Positions 29,540 through 36,713 of a DNA stretch of 36,713 nt are shown piece by piece. The DNA lies in the NCBI RefSeq assembly GCF_013870575.1, contig NZ_JACBXB010000004.1, positions 1-36,713 on the forward strand, read 5' to 3'. A program made the translations under genes and the position numbers. The notes beneath the pieces were generated by a model that saw nothing but the letters and a program-made list of their open reading frames with translations, did no database searches and was not told the DNA's origin. Numbering within the stretch: the stretch's first letter is position 1; each line of letters opens with the position of its first letter. The stretch comes from Pseudonocardia pini. GTDB taxonomy: Bacteria > Actinomycetota > Actinomycetes > Mycobacteriales > Pseudonocardiaceae.

Positions 29540-30306
29540 GCCGCAGCCCTCGTCAGGTGCGTGCGGAGGGCCTCGATCCCCTTGACCGTGATCCGGATCT
29601 GAGGCGGGTCGAGCACGAGCTCGCCCGTCCGCGGGTGGTAGTGCGACATCGGCATCTCAGACAGGCGGCCGGTCTCGATCGCGGTCTGGTAGGTGCGCCA
29701 GCGGCCGTCACCAGCGCCGCGGTAGATCCACCGCAGCTCGCTGAGCAGCGTGTACAGCCGGTTCTGGCCTATCTTGATGGCCGAATCGCGGGACAGGATC
29801 TTCGCCGCGTCCGCGACGAGGAAGTCCCCGTCCGCGGTCGCCAGCGTGTTCCACGACGCCGCAGCCGGTTCGAGCTCCGCGACCTGCGCCTGCGTGGCGA
29901 CGAGCTGCCGGGCGGTGGCCGCGAACTGCTCGGCCATCGCCAGCACACCCGTGGGGGTCGTGATGTCCGGGAGGGCCGGGGCGGCGCCGTACTGGCCTGT
30001 GCGGCGGATCTGGGGGAGGACCTCGTGGGTGATCCACCGCTTGAAGGCCTTCGCCTCCGGCTTCCTGCTGCGGAGGATCAGCGAGTAGAGGCCGGGCTCG
30101 TTGACCGTCGCGAGGCTCTGCGGGCCGCCGAGGGTCTCCACACTGTGGAGCCCCCTCTCGTCGTCGTCGAGCAGGGCGACCGAGCTGTGCGGGTTCGCGA
30201 TCGCGAGGACAGCGCAGACGTCGGCGGCGACGAACCACGGCTCGCCGTCGAGCACGACGGTGCGGACGTCGGTCGAGCCGTAGGAGAACAGCTCGACGGC
30301 GCTCAC
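29536..30306 (-). CDS. Phage antirepressor with BRO-N and KilAC-type domains, 256 aa
   Basis: GTG at 30306 overlaps the upstream stop as GTGA. Residues 1-100 have the BRO-N pattern: ELFSYGSTDVRTVVLDGEPW, FVAADVCAVLAIANPHSSVA, LGGPQSLATVNEPGLYSLIL and FKRWITHEVLPQIRRTGQY. Residues about 120-250 match the antirepressor (KilAC/ANT) domain, including a helix with DFLVADAAKILSRD and a wing with IYRGAGDGRWRTYQTAIETG. Antirepressors inactivate the CI-type repressor and trigger lytic growth. It is the third gene of the early operon, next to Cro-like and excisionase-like genes. Confidence 0.9.
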   Translation of the reverse strand: MSAVELFSYGSTDVRTVVLDGEPWFVAADVCAVLAIANPHSSVALLDDDERGLHSVETLGGPQSLATVNEPGLYSLILRSRKPEAKAFKRWITHEVLPQIRRTGQYGAAPALPDITTPTGVLAMAEQFAATARQLVATQAQVAELEPAAASWNTLATADGDFLVADAAKILSRDSAIKIGQNRLYTLLSELRWIYRGAGDGRWRTYQTAIETGRLSEMPMSHYHPRTGELVLDPPQIRITVKGIEALRTHLTRAAA

Positions 30307-30521
30307 GCGGCGGCCTCCCGCCGGGCCTGCTCCTCGTCGATCCACCACGCCGGGATCCGGATCAGGCGGCCGAACATGCGGTGTGGGATCTCGCCGCGCT
30401 TAACCAGCTCGATGACCTGCCGGTAGCCGACGCCGATCGACTCGGCGACCTCGCGGGCGTCGTAGAAGGTGCGGGGGAGGGGGGCCGGTGAGGGCCGAAC
30501 GGGTGACATCTGAGAACTCAC
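30303..30521 (-). CDS. Excisionase-like HTH protein, 72 aa
   Basis: GTG at 30521 overlaps the previous stop as GTGA. The helix-turn-helix/winged domain is visible as FYDAREVAESIGVGYRQVIE, LVKRGEIPHRMFGRLIRIPA and WWIDEEQARREAAA, the pattern of the MerR-like excisionase (HTH_17) family. Such proteins bend attachment-site DNA and steer the integrase to excision, or act as transcription factors. It sits in the early operon just behind the Cro-like gene, and its presence with the tyrosine integrase supports an excisionase role. Confidence 0.8.
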   Translation of the reverse strand: MSSQMSPVRPSPAPLPRTFYDAREVAESIGVGYRQVIELVKRGEIPHRMFGRLIRIPAWWIDEEQARREAAA

Positions 30522-30772
30522 GCTGCGCTCCGGGTCTGGACGGATCGGCTAGCGCTCCTTGACGGCATCGGCACGAAGAGGTCGCGCACGCTGCGACGCA
30601 GGGACCTCGCGATCAGCAGCGCGGTGCTGGCGTCGGTGGCCTGGCCGTTGAAGACGAGGTGGATGTTCTGGCGGGTGCACTCGGCCAGACGTGCCAGCTC
30701 GCCGTAGGTGAGGTCTCGTTCCTCCCGTGCCTGCTCCAGCAGGACGGGGTCACGCGGCTTCTTCAGGGGCAT
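30518..30772 (-). CDS. Cro-like HTH regulator, 84 aa
   Basis: ATG at 30772 is preferred because GGAG lies seven bases upstream; a TTG at 30844 would lie on the -35 box. The HTH is visible: PRDPVLLEQAREERDLTYGE, LARLAECTRQNIHLVFNGQA, TDASTALLIARSLRRSVRDL. This is the XRE fold with a recognition helix near QNIHLVF. Placement opposite the repressor with a shared control region is that of Cro in lambda-like phages. It would reduce repressor expression and allow lytic growth. The start choice affects the promoter interpretation. Confidence 0.75.
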   Translation of the reverse strand: MPLKKPRDPVLLEQAREERDLTYGELARLAECTRQNIHLVFNGQATDASTALLIARSLRRSVRDLFVPMPSRSASRSVQTRSAA

Positions 30773-30824
30773 TGAGGGGCTCCGGGGGGGCTGCTCCGTT
30801 GGCTTGACGACCCGAACAGTGGCA

Positions 30825-30871
30825 CTTGACGAAACCTCTGTCAAGCGACGCTAGGCGATCCGGCTAGCGTC
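30825..30871. promoter_or_regulatory. Operator and early promoter region between cro-like and repressor genes
   Basis: Two palindromes sit side by side: CTTGAC-(9)-GTCAAG at 30825-30845, and GACGCTAG-(9)-CTAGCGTC at 30847-30871, with perfect arms of 6 and 8 bases. The minus-strand -35 TTGACA at 30839-30844 overlaps the first palindrome, and CACTGT lies 17 bases on as a weak -10. A repressor bound there would block the early operon. Further CTTGACGA copies occur at 30803 and 30942. Confidence 0.6.
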
Positions 30872-30942
30872 TCTCGACGCGTAGCGCGTGACCTTCGCGC
30901 GACGAATTAACAGGTCAGATAGGGTCCGGCCGTCCAAATCGC

Positions 30943-30970
30943 TTGACGACGAAATAGGTTCGGCCGTCTA
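30943..30970 (+). promoter_or_regulatory. Candidate repressor promoter with direct repeats
   Basis: TTGACG at 30943-30948 is a possible -35; the -10 is unclear. Two copies of CGGCCGTC with similar flanks lie at about 30927 and 30962, 35 bases apart. This would drive the repressor, whose start is 60-80 bases on. Confidence 0.35.
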
Positions 30971-31027
30971 GCCACAGGCAGCGCCGTAGCCGCCCGACCA
31001 GCGATAACCGTAGTGAGAGGGTCTCCG

Positions 31028-31501
31028 TTGACCGACCAGCACAGCACAGGCGACGGTGACGATGTGGCGACGCTTCAGGTCCTCATCGGGACCCGCATGG
31101 CCGAGCGTGAGTGGTCATACTCCGACCTGGAACGACGCAGCCGAGGAGCCCTCACGAAGGGCCGCTGGCAACAACTCGCCAAGGGCGTCGACCTCCGCCG
31201 CCTCCCCGCACCCGACTCCATCATGGTCATCGCCGAGGTCCTCGAGGTCGAGCCGACGACCGTGCTGCTCGCGGCCGCCGCGTCCGTCGGCATCCCCGTC
31301 CGTCGGACTGGATCGATCCTGGCCCACCTACTCCCCACCGGCACCGAGATGCTCTCCCAGCGCACCCAGGACGCCGTCCTCAACATGCTTCGCGCCGTTG
31401 TGTCCGACGCCGTGGACGCACAGCGCCGGATCGACGAGGCCGAGGGGCGCAGCGAGCCGGGCAACGGGCCGCGTGGGTTGCGCGCATTGGGTGATCAGTA
31501 G
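31028..31501 (+). CDS. Immunity repressor, XRE-type HTH protein, 157 aa
   Basis: The start is taken as TTG at 31028, with GAGAGGG six bases upstream; GTG at 31013 is the alternative. The HTH is in LQVLIGTRMAEREWSYSDLE, RRSRGALTKGRWQQLAKGVD and LPAPDSIMVIAEVLEVEPTT, an XRE fold with a long DNA-binding loop. The C-terminal half (TGSILAHLLPTGTEMLSQRT, AVLNMLRAVVSDAVDAQRRI) is helical and probably mediates dimerisation. It faces the early operon across palindromes, as a CI-type repressor. It overlaps the next gene by 11 bases. Confidence 0.8.
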   Translation: MTDQHSTGDGDDVATLQVLIGTRMAEREWSYSDLERRSRGALTKGRWQQLAKGVDLRRLPAPDSIMVIAEVLEVEPTTVLLAAAASVGIPVRRTGSILAHLLPTGTEMLSQRTQDAVLNMLRAVVSDAVDAQRRIDEAEGRSEPGNGPRGLRALGDQ

Positions 31502-32105
31502 GGCCTTTAGGCCTGAATGGTGCAACGTGGTCGAAGCCACATGGCTGATCAACTACATCGCCGAAATTGACTATTCGTGTCCGCCAAGTAACGCAGCGAC
31601 GTTGCACCACGACGTTCTTGCCATGACGAACTGGTGTCCACTCCCCATGGGCACGGAGGACGACGCGGTGGTCGCCCTCCTGCTGGACGTGGTCAAGAAG
31701 TACGGCGAGCTCAACCTCTGCCTCACCGACCTCGCACCCGGCCAGCTGGCCGACACGTCATGGGGCGACAGCCTCATCGAACTCGCGAGGGACCTCGACG
31801 ACGACGAACTCCGCGCCGTCCTCACCCGCGAACTGGCCTACCTCCTGCACCACCCTGACGGGGCGGACCGCCAGGACGAGTCGCCCGACCTCGCGGTCGT
31901 GCTCCAGTTCCCCGACGACGGAGCCACACTCCGCGAGCTCCGCCGACAGACCGCAGCGGCAGCGAAGGCCGCCGACCCCGGCGAGGACACTGGCTCCGTC
32001 CCGGTCCCCGCGCCGCGGCACGCACTCGCCGACGAGGACATCCCGCGCTCCAGCGTGTGGGTGGCCCGCCGCGCCGAGCGCTACTACCGGATCAGCCACC
32101 ACTAG
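31491..32105 (+). CDS. Degenerate ImmA/IrrE-like protein, 204 aa
   Basis: GTG at 31491 is chosen for coupling to the repressor stop. A region SWGDSLIELARDLDDDELRA followed by VLTRELAYLLHHPD aligns with the ImmA/IrrE metallopeptidase core (LxxxxxRxVLxHELxHxxLH), but the zinc site HExxH is REL-A-Y at residues 113-117. Both His are replaced while Glu114 stays. Family members cleave or inactivate phage repressors and are coded next to them. Without its zinc ligands it is probably inactive as a protease, or acts by binding only. The family assignment is inferred from this one region; other roles are possible. Confidence 0.55.
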   Translation: MISRAFRPEWCNVVEATWLINYIAEIDYSCPPSNAATLHHDVLAMTNWCPLPMGTEDDAVVALLLDVVKKYGELNLCLTDLAPGQLADTSWGDSLIELARDLDDDELRAVLTRELAYLLHHPDGADRQDESPDLAVVLQFPDDGATLRELRRQTAAAAKAADPGEDTGSVPVPAPRHALADEDIPRSSVWVARRAERYYRISHH

Positions 32106-32117
32106 CCGGAGGACCCC

Positions 32118-33305
32118 GTGGCCCGACCAATGCTCCCGATCGGCACCCACGGGAACATCAACACCACCCTGATCAGCCCCGCCGGGACCCCGCGGAGCGA
32201 CCAGGTGTGGGAGGCCCGCTGCCGGTTCCGGGACTACGACGGGCACACCAGGCCGGTCCGCCGCACCGGCCGATCGAAGACCGCCGCCGAGAACGCCCTC
32301 AAGGTGGCGCTCGCCGAGCGCAGGCCCACCGCCGGAGCCGTCCTCACCGGCGACTCTCGCCTGTCCGACGCAGGGCGGCTCTGGCTGGAGAAGCGCGAGC
32401 AGGAAGCCACCGACGGCGAGATCAGCCTGAATACCCCCGGCCAGTACGAGGTCGCGTGGCGACTGCACGTCGAGCCGTCCATGGGCGGCCTGCGGCTCCG
32501 CGAGATCACCGTGGCCCGCTGCGAGGCGTGGCTCCAGGAGCTCCGCAAGCATCGCAGCGCGTCGACCGCGAAGACGGCAAAGACCGTGCTGTCCGGGATC
32601 CTCGGCTACGCCGCCCGCATGGGCGCCATGCCGGCCAACCCCGTCCGTGACACCTCCCCGGTCCCGAGGACCACGAAGCGGAAGCCCCGCGCGCTCACCC
32701 GCGTCGAGCGGACCACGTGGCTGGCGAAGCTCGAGGAATCGGACAAGGCGCGGCGGTGGGACCTCCCGGACCTGACCCGGATGATGCTGGCCACCGGCGG
32801 CCGGGTGGGGGAGGTGCTCGCGCTGTCGTGGGACGACGTCGAGTTCGATACCTCGCGGGTCTGGCTGCGGGCCCGCCTGATCCGGGTGGCTGGGCTCGGG
32901 CTGATCCGGGAGGACGGCACGAAGGGCACCCGGGCCGCGGCGACGGTGAAGGCCCGCCGGCTGAAGCTGCCGACGTGGGCGATGGACGTCCTGCGGGTGC
33001 GGCAGCTCGACCCGGACCACGCCCGGTCGATCGCGGTTTTCCCGGACTCGAAGGGCGGGTGGCGGGACCCGTCGAACACGCTGCGGGTCCTCCGGCAGGA
33101 GCGCGCGGGCATCGAGGGCTTGGACTGGGTGCACACCCACGCGTTCCGGAAGACCGCGCTCACGCACCTGGACACGAAGCAGCTCACGGCGCGGCAGGTC
33201 GCCGATGTGGCCGGCCACGCGGACCCGTCGATGACGCAGCGGGTCTATCTGGTCCGGGACGACGTGCACGACGAGGCCGCGGACGCGCTGGAGGACCTGC
33301 TGTAG
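32118..33305 (+). CDS. int: Tyrosine recombinase / phage integrase, 395 aa
   Basis: GTG at 32118 with GGAGG seven bases upstream. An N-terminal arm-binding domain (VWEARCRFRDYDGHTRPVRR) is followed by a core-binding helical domain (ISLNTPGQYEVAWRLHVEPS) and the catalytic domain. Active-site residues: Arg229 (TGGRVGEVLAL), a Lys in TVKARRLKL, His341 and Arg344 (HAFRKTA), His367 (GHADPS) and the nucleophile Tyr377 (MTQRVY). It integrates the phage by recombining attP with attB in a tRNA gene. The gene is adjacent to the right attachment site, as is typical, and the excisionase-like protein would reverse the reaction. Confidence 0.93.
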   Translation: MARPMLPIGTHGNINTTLISPAGTPRSDQVWEARCRFRDYDGHTRPVRRTGRSKTAAENALKVALAERRPTAGAVLTGDSRLSDAGRLWLEKREQEATDGEISLNTPGQYEVAWRLHVEPSMGGLRLREITVARCEAWLQELRKHRSASTAKTAKTVLSGILGYAARMGAMPANPVRDTSPVPRTTKRKPRALTRVERTTWLAKLEESDKARRWDLPDLTRMMLATGGRVGEVLALSWDDVEFDTSRVWLRARLIRVAGLGLIREDGTKGTRAAATVKARRLKLPTWAMDVLRVRQLDPDHARSIAVFPDSKGGWRDPSNTLRVLRQERAGIEGLDWVHTHAFRKTALTHLDTKQLTARQVADVAGHADPSMTQRVYLVRDDVHDEAADALEDLL

Positions 33306-33345
33306 GGCGGGGCCCGGTTACGCCACTGTTTGGGGCGCACCGGAC

Positions 33346-33413
33346 CCGACCTGAACTGACCTAGAGCGACGTATCCGCGCTGGTCAGGTTACCTGCGCCG
33401 ACCTGGACTGACC
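33346..33413. repeat. Direct repeats near the attachment site, probable integrase arm sites
   Basis: Copies CCGACCTGAACTGACC (33346-33361) and CCGACCTGGACTGACC (33398-33413) differ at one base and lie 52 bases apart, close to five helical turns. An inverted partial copy (GGTCAG) lies between them. Placement between the integrase gene and the attachment core fits arm-type sites of tyrosine integrases (inference). Confidence 0.5.
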
Positions 33414-33434
33414 GGGACCGGCCACGGGACGACC

Positions 33435-33473
33435 AATCCGCGGGTTCAGGGTTCGATCCCCTGGGGGCCCACC
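33435..33473 (+). other. Right attachment site: 3' part of a tRNA gene
   Basis: Seen: an anticodon-stem 3' strand TCCGC (33437-33441), a five-base variable region GGGTT, a T-arm CAGGG-TTCGATC-CCCTG, then acceptor strand GGGGCCC and discriminator A71. The 5' half is absent; no GGGCCCC-type acceptor partner occurs at the needed distance upstream. So the host tRNA gene was split by integration and its 5' part is at the unseen left end. Isotype cannot be assigned. Confidence 0.75.
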
Positions 33474-33579
33474 TCGTCTCGACCTTCGTCGAGTGTCTGG
33501 GCTGCGGGGTTGGCCCGGCGGCGGGACCGGTCCGGCTTGCGGGTGTCGGCGGTCGTGGCCGAGACCGGAGACGACCTCG

Positions 33580-34533
33580 TCAGGCCAGCTTGGGCAGGAT
33601 GTGCTCGCCCCAGGCGCGGAAGAAGCCGTCGTGGTCGGGGCCGACCTGCTGGACGTAGACCTCGTCGACACCCGCGGCCAGGTAGGACTGGACGCGGTCG
33701 AGGTGCTCGGCGGTGTCGTCGCCGCAGACGATCGCCTCGGCGACGGCCTCGCGGGGGACCAGGGACATCGCGTCGGCGAAGTCCTGCGGACGGGGCAGGG
33801 TCTGGGCGAGCTGGCCGGGGAGCACGTCGTTGGCCCACAACCGGTGCGCGTGGTCGAGCGCGGCCTCGCGGTCGGTGTCCCAGCAGACCTTCATGCCCGC
33901 CTGGACGGGCTTGTCACCGCCGCCGCTCTCACGGAAGGTGCGGGCGAGGTCGGCGTCGGGCAGCACGGTGCAGTAGCCGTCGCCGATCCGGCCTGCCAGC
34001 TCGGTGGCCTGCGGCCCGAACCCGGACACGTAGATCGGGACGGGCTGCTCGGGGAGGGTGTAGATCCGGGCCTCCTGCACCTCGTAGTACGTCCCGTGGT
34101 GGCTGATCTGCCCGCCGCGGTGCAGCAGCCGGATCAGCTCGACGGCCTCCTCGAGCATCGCCAACCGCACACCGACCGAGGGCCAGGCGTCGCCGAGGAC
34201 GTGCTCGTTGAGCGCCTCGCCGCTGCCGACGCCGAGGGTGAACCGGCCCTCGAGCTGGACCGCGGCGGTGGCGGCCGCCTGGGCGACCACCGCGGGATGG
34301 ATGCGGACGGTCGGGCAGGTGACCGCCGTGGTGACGGGGAGCGAGACGGCCTCGGAGAGCGCCCCGATCACCGACCAGACGAACGGGCTCTGGCCCTGCT
34401 CGTCGTTCCAGGGATGGAAGTGGTCGGAGATCCAGAGCCGCTCGAACCCCGCCTGCTCCGCCGCCTTCGCCTGGGCGACGAGCTCGCGGGGGCCGTACTG
34501 CTCGCAGGACAGGAAGTAGCCGATGCTCGCCAT
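33580..34533 (-). CDS. F420-dependent LLM-class oxidoreductase, G6PDH-type, 317 aa
   Basis: Host gene. Family segments of F420-dependent glucose-6-phosphate dehydrogenase-like proteins are visible: IGYFLSCEQYGPRELVAQAK, GFERLWISDHFHPWNDEQGQ, SPFVWSVIGALSEAV, VTCPTVRIHPAVVAQAAATA and FTLGVGSGEALNEHVLG. The TIM-barrel binds coenzyme F420 and passes hydride to or from a substrate. The exact substrate is not known from sequence, and not every member acts on glucose-6-phosphate. Presence of F420 chemistry supports an actinobacterial host. The gene is 100 bases after the attachment site and reads towards the prophage. Confidence 0.9.
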   Translation of the reverse strand: MASIGYFLSCEQYGPRELVAQAKAAEQAGFERLWISDHFHPWNDEQGQSPFVWSVIGALSEAVSLPVTTAVTCPTVRIHPAVVAQAAATAAVQLEGRFTLGVGSGEALNEHVLGDAWPSVGVRLAMLEEAVELIRLLHRGGQISHHGTYYEVQEARIYTLPEQPVPIYVSGFGPQATELAGRIGDGYCTVLPDADLARTFRESGGGDKPVQAGMKVCWDTDREAALDHAHRLWANDVLPGQLAQTLPRPQDFADAMSLVPREAVAEAIVCGDDTAEHLDRVQSYLAAGVDEVYVQQVGPDHDGFFRAWGEHILPKLA

Positions 34534-34677
34534 GGGGGAGCGCTACCCGCGAGGTGTCCGGCGAACCGTCCTCGCCGACCGTCCGGCCGCGTCGGTCGTG
34601 GCGCCTCGGTCGCGGTGGAGCCTGGCGCGGCGTCGAGGGCGGGCGGCCCTGGACCGGCCCCGCAGGCACTCCGCGCA

Positions 34678-35352
34678 CTACGGGGTCGATCGGGCTCCGG
34701 GTGCGGTGATGGGGCTGGTCCGGCGGCCGCGAGCGGGAGCCTTCAGGACGACGTGGACCTCGGTCCGCGGGGGCGCGGGGGGAAGGGAGTCCTCGGGTTC
34801 GTCGGCGCGGAGACCGTCGATGAGCAGCGCGAGGATCCGCTCCCAGGCGTGGGGGGCGCCGCCCTGGATGACGCCGCTGACCGCTTCGAGGATGGACACG
34901 AAGTCCTCGGGCACGATCCCGGCCCGCAGGGCGCCCGCCTGGTGCGCCCGCTCGATCAGCGTCAGCTGGGTCGTGCGGATGGCCGCGCGGTGGGTGGCGA
35001 CCTGGGTGGAGTCGGGCAGGCTCAGCGTGAGCGCGTGACAGACGCTGCGGTCGTTGAGCTGCTGGGTGCACAGCGAGTGCAGGTAGTGGTCGACGCTCTC
35101 GGACGCCGGCAGCGCCAGCGACTCCTCCAGCAGCGCCAGGTGCTCGTCGGTGCGGTCGACGAGGACGGCCTCGACCAGGCGGACCCTGGTGAAGCGCCGG
35201 GTGAGCGTGGCCAGCCCGACGCCGGCCTCCTTGGCGATCTCGGCCAGGGGGACGTCGACGCCCTGCTCGGCGAACACGTGTCGCGCGGCCTCGACGATGC
35301 GGGCCTGGTTGGCCGCCGCGTCGCGGCGCAGCTGTCGGCCGTCGGTGGACAT
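34678..35352 (-). CDS. TetR-family transcriptional regulator, 224 aa
   Basis: ATG at 35352 is chosen by its position behind the operator region; the longer frame to 35625 would overlap the divergent transporter. The N-terminal HTH (QARIVEAARHVFAEQGVDVP, LAEIAKEAGVGLATLTRRFT) is TetR-type. The C-terminal domain is helical (HYLHSLCTQQLNDRSVCHAL, FVSILEAVSGVIQGGAPHAW) and probably binds a small hydrophobic ligand. The C-terminus ends in a basic, disordered tail. Divergent orientation to a DHA2-type exporter shows that it most likely represses that exporter until a drug is present. Confidence 0.88.
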   Translation of the reverse strand: MSTDGRQLRRDAAANQARIVEAARHVFAEQGVDVPLAEIAKEAGVGLATLTRRFTRVRLVEAVLVDRTDEHLALLEESLALPASESVDHYLHSLCTQQLNDRSVCHALTLSLPDSTQVATHRAAIRTTQLTLIERAHQAGALRAGIVPEDFVSILEAVSGVIQGGAPHAWERILALLIDGLRADEPEDSLPPAPPRTEVHVVLKAPARGRRTSPITAPGARSTP

Positions 35353-35367
35353 GAGCCCAGCGTAGCT

Positions 35368-35447
35368 CAAATGAAAATATTCGAGCCACTTGTTGCGGGT
35401 CGTCGGCCACAGGCTTACGTTGCAAGTGGATCCAATATTTTCACTTG
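35368..35447. promoter_or_regulatory. Two inverted 25-bp operator arms between tetR and the exporter
   Basis: Arm 1 at 35368-35392 and arm 2 at 35423-35447 are inverted copies with 22 of 25 matching bases; each contains ATGAAAATATT or its complement, and arm 2 also has CAAGTG...CACTTG as its own small dyad. AT-rich centres in very GC-rich surroundings suggest TetR dimer sites covering both promoters. GGAGG lies just before the exporter ATG at 35462. Confidence 0.7.
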
Positions 35448-35461
35448 TGGGAGGTGGGAAG

Positions 35462-36713
35462 ATGTCCGATTTGCCCAGGTCAGACGGTCGCGACAGGCAG
35501 CTCGTGCTGCTCGTGGCCTGTCTGGCCCAGTTCATGGTGGTGCTCGACGTCGCCGTCGTGAACGTCGCCATCCCGGACATGACGCAGTCGTTGTCGCTGT
35601 CGGCGTCCGGCCAGCAGTGGGTCATCGACGCCTACACGCTGACCTTCGGCGGGCTGCTGCTGCTCGGCGGGCGGCTGTCCGACCTGTTCGGCCAGCGCCG
35701 CATGTTCCTGGTCGGGGTCACGGTGTTCACCGTCTTCAGCCTGCTGTGCGGGCTGTCGACGAACGAGACCACGATCGAGGTGTTCCGCGGTCTCCAGGGC
35801 GTCGGCGGCGCCATCCTGGCACCGACCTCGCTGAGCCTGATCACGGTCGCCTTCACCGACCCGCACGAGCGGGGCAAGGCCATCGGCGCGTGGTCGGCCG
35901 TGTCCGCGGGCGGTGCGGCGGCCGGGGTCCTGATCGGTGGGGTGCTGACCTCCGCGCTCGACTGGAGGTGGGTGTTCTTCATCAACATCCCGGTCGGGAT
36001 CGCGGTCTTCCTCGTCACCGCCTCGGGTGTGCACGTCCCGCGGGTCACCCGGAAGGTGCGTCTCGACGTGCCCGGCGCGGTGCTCATCACCGCCGCCCTG
36101 GCCCTCGTGCTCTACGCCGTCATCGGGGTCGCCGGGCGCGGATGGGGCTCGCCCACCACGATCTGGCTCCTCGTCGCGGGCGCCGCCGCGCTGGTCGCGT
36201 TCCTTCTCGTCCAGGCCCGCTTCGCCGCCGACCCGCTGCTGCCCCTCGGCCTGCTGCGCGACCGGCAGCGGGCGAGCGCCAACGTCCTGTTCATGGTCAT
36301 CGGCGCCGTGATCTTCTTCCTCTACTTCGACGTCTCCGTGCACCTGCAGCGCGTCGACGGCGACAGCCCGCTGCGGGCCGGGCTGTCGTTCCTGCCCGTC
36401 GCGCTGGCCACCACGGTCGCCGCGCTCAACGGGCGGCGCATCCTCGCCGTCCTCGGCGCCCGCACGCAGCTGTTCCTCGCCATGGTCCTCGCCGCCGTCG
36501 GTCTCGTGTGGATCTCCGGGATCGGGGTGCACGGCGAGTACTGGACGCACGTCGGGCTGCCGATGATCGTCCTCGGCGTCGGGCTGGGCATGTCGTTCGT
36601 GCCCGCCACGGTCGCGGCGACCGCAGGGGTGCCGTCCGACCAGGCCGGGATCGCGTCCGGGCTGGTCAACACCAGCCGTCAGGTCGGCGGGGCGATCGGG
36701 CTCGCGGCCCTGT
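35462..36713 (+). CDS. MFS transporter, DHA2 (EmrB/QacA-type), cut by the right edge
   Basis: 417 codons are visible from ATG at 35462 without a stop. GGAGG precedes the start. Hallmarks: LVLLVACLAQFMVVLDVAVV with VNVAIPDM (motif D1), the RRMFLVGV-type loop after GRLSDLFGQ (motif A), LQGVGGAILAPTSLSLI (motif C region), and several further membrane spans. DHA2 members have 14 spans and export drugs using the proton gradient. It is the host partner of the TetR regulator, divergent from it. Reverse-strand frames across it are shadows. Confidence 0.92.
   Translation, partial: MSDLPRSDGRDRQLVLLVACLAQFMVVLDVAVVNVAIPDMTQSLSLSASGQQWVIDAYTLTFGGLLLLGGRLSDLFGQRRMFLVGVTVFTVFSLLCGLSTNETTIEVFRGLQGVGGAILAPTSLSLITVAFTDPHERGKAIGAWSAVSAGGAAAGVLIGGVLTSALDWRWVFFINIPVGIAVFLVTASGVHVPRVTRKVRLDVPGAVLITAALALVLYAVIGVAGRGWGSPTTIWLLVAGAAALVAFLLVQARFAADPLLPLGLLRDRQRASANVLFMVIGAVIFFLYFDVSVHLQRVDGDSPLRAGLSFLPVALATTVAALNGRRILAVLGARTQLFLAMVLAAVGLVWISGIGVHGEYWTHVGLPMIVLGVGLGMSFVPATVAATAGVPSDQAGIASGLVNTSRQVGGAIGLAAL

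Noticed and set aside
33395-33475. Complete tRNA gene at the right prophage end
   Set aside because: Only the variable region, T-arm and 3' acceptor strand are present; no matching 5' acceptor, D-arm or anticodon loop is found upstream.
35480-36550. 356-codon minus-strand frame at the right end
   Set aside because: Antisense of the MFS transporter, which has clear membrane spans and family motifs on the plus strand.

Overview
The window is the right-hand part of an integrated, HK97-like, long-tailed (siphovirus-type) temperate phage followed by about 3.2 kb of host chromosome. The DNA is very GC-rich, uses GTG and TTG starts freely, and carries an F420-dependent oxidoreductase next to the prophage. 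This points to a high-GC actinobacterium; a Pseudonocardia-like host is plausible, but the genus cannot be fixed from this sequence.

Layout. Positions 1 to about 30.8 kb form one nearly continuous minus-strand operon, so phage gene order runs from high to low coordinates. It starts with early control genes at 30.8-29.5 kb (Cro-like HTH, excisionase-like HTH, BRO/KilAC antirepressor). Small early and zinc-binding proteins follow, then recombination and replication genes at 28.2-22.5 kb (RecE-like nuclease, RecT, a winged-helix replication protein with a candidate origin inside its own gene, VRR-NUC nuclease, HNH). Next come a holin-like protein, small and large terminase, and portal. Then come an endolysin whose 5' end has been rebuilt by an HNH-endonuclease element, the prohead protease, the major capsid protein, connectors, the tail tube, tail chaperones, a repeat-rich tape measure, and tail-tip genes. 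The tail tip includes a hub fused to a GH16 glycosidase, a collagen-like protein and an SGNH hydrolase cut by the left edge. Almost every junction is a 4-base ATGA/GTGA or a TGATG overlap, so translation is probably coupled along the operon. These overlaps also reveal genes as short as 29 and 51 codons.

On the plus strand at 31.0-33.3 kb lie the lysogeny genes: an XRE-type repressor, a degenerate ImmA/IrrE-like protein and a tyrosine integrase. A control region with palindromes separates them from the early operon. Repeats resembling integrase arm sites and the 3' half of a tRNA gene at 33.44-33.47 kb mark the right attachment site. The left attachment site is outside the window.

Beyond the prophage are host genes: a G6PDH-type F420 oxidoreductase, a TetR regulator, and a divergent DHA2-type MFS exporter cut by the right edge. 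Two near-identical 25-bp inverted operator arms lie between the regulator and the exporter.

The most unusual system is at 16.75-17.49 kb. A free-standing HNH gene on the opposite strand interrupts the endolysin exactly at its zinc-binding codons. It is accompanied by a second, diverged copy of the endolysin 5' end that restores the full gene, and it keeps a TGATG coupling point at the new start.
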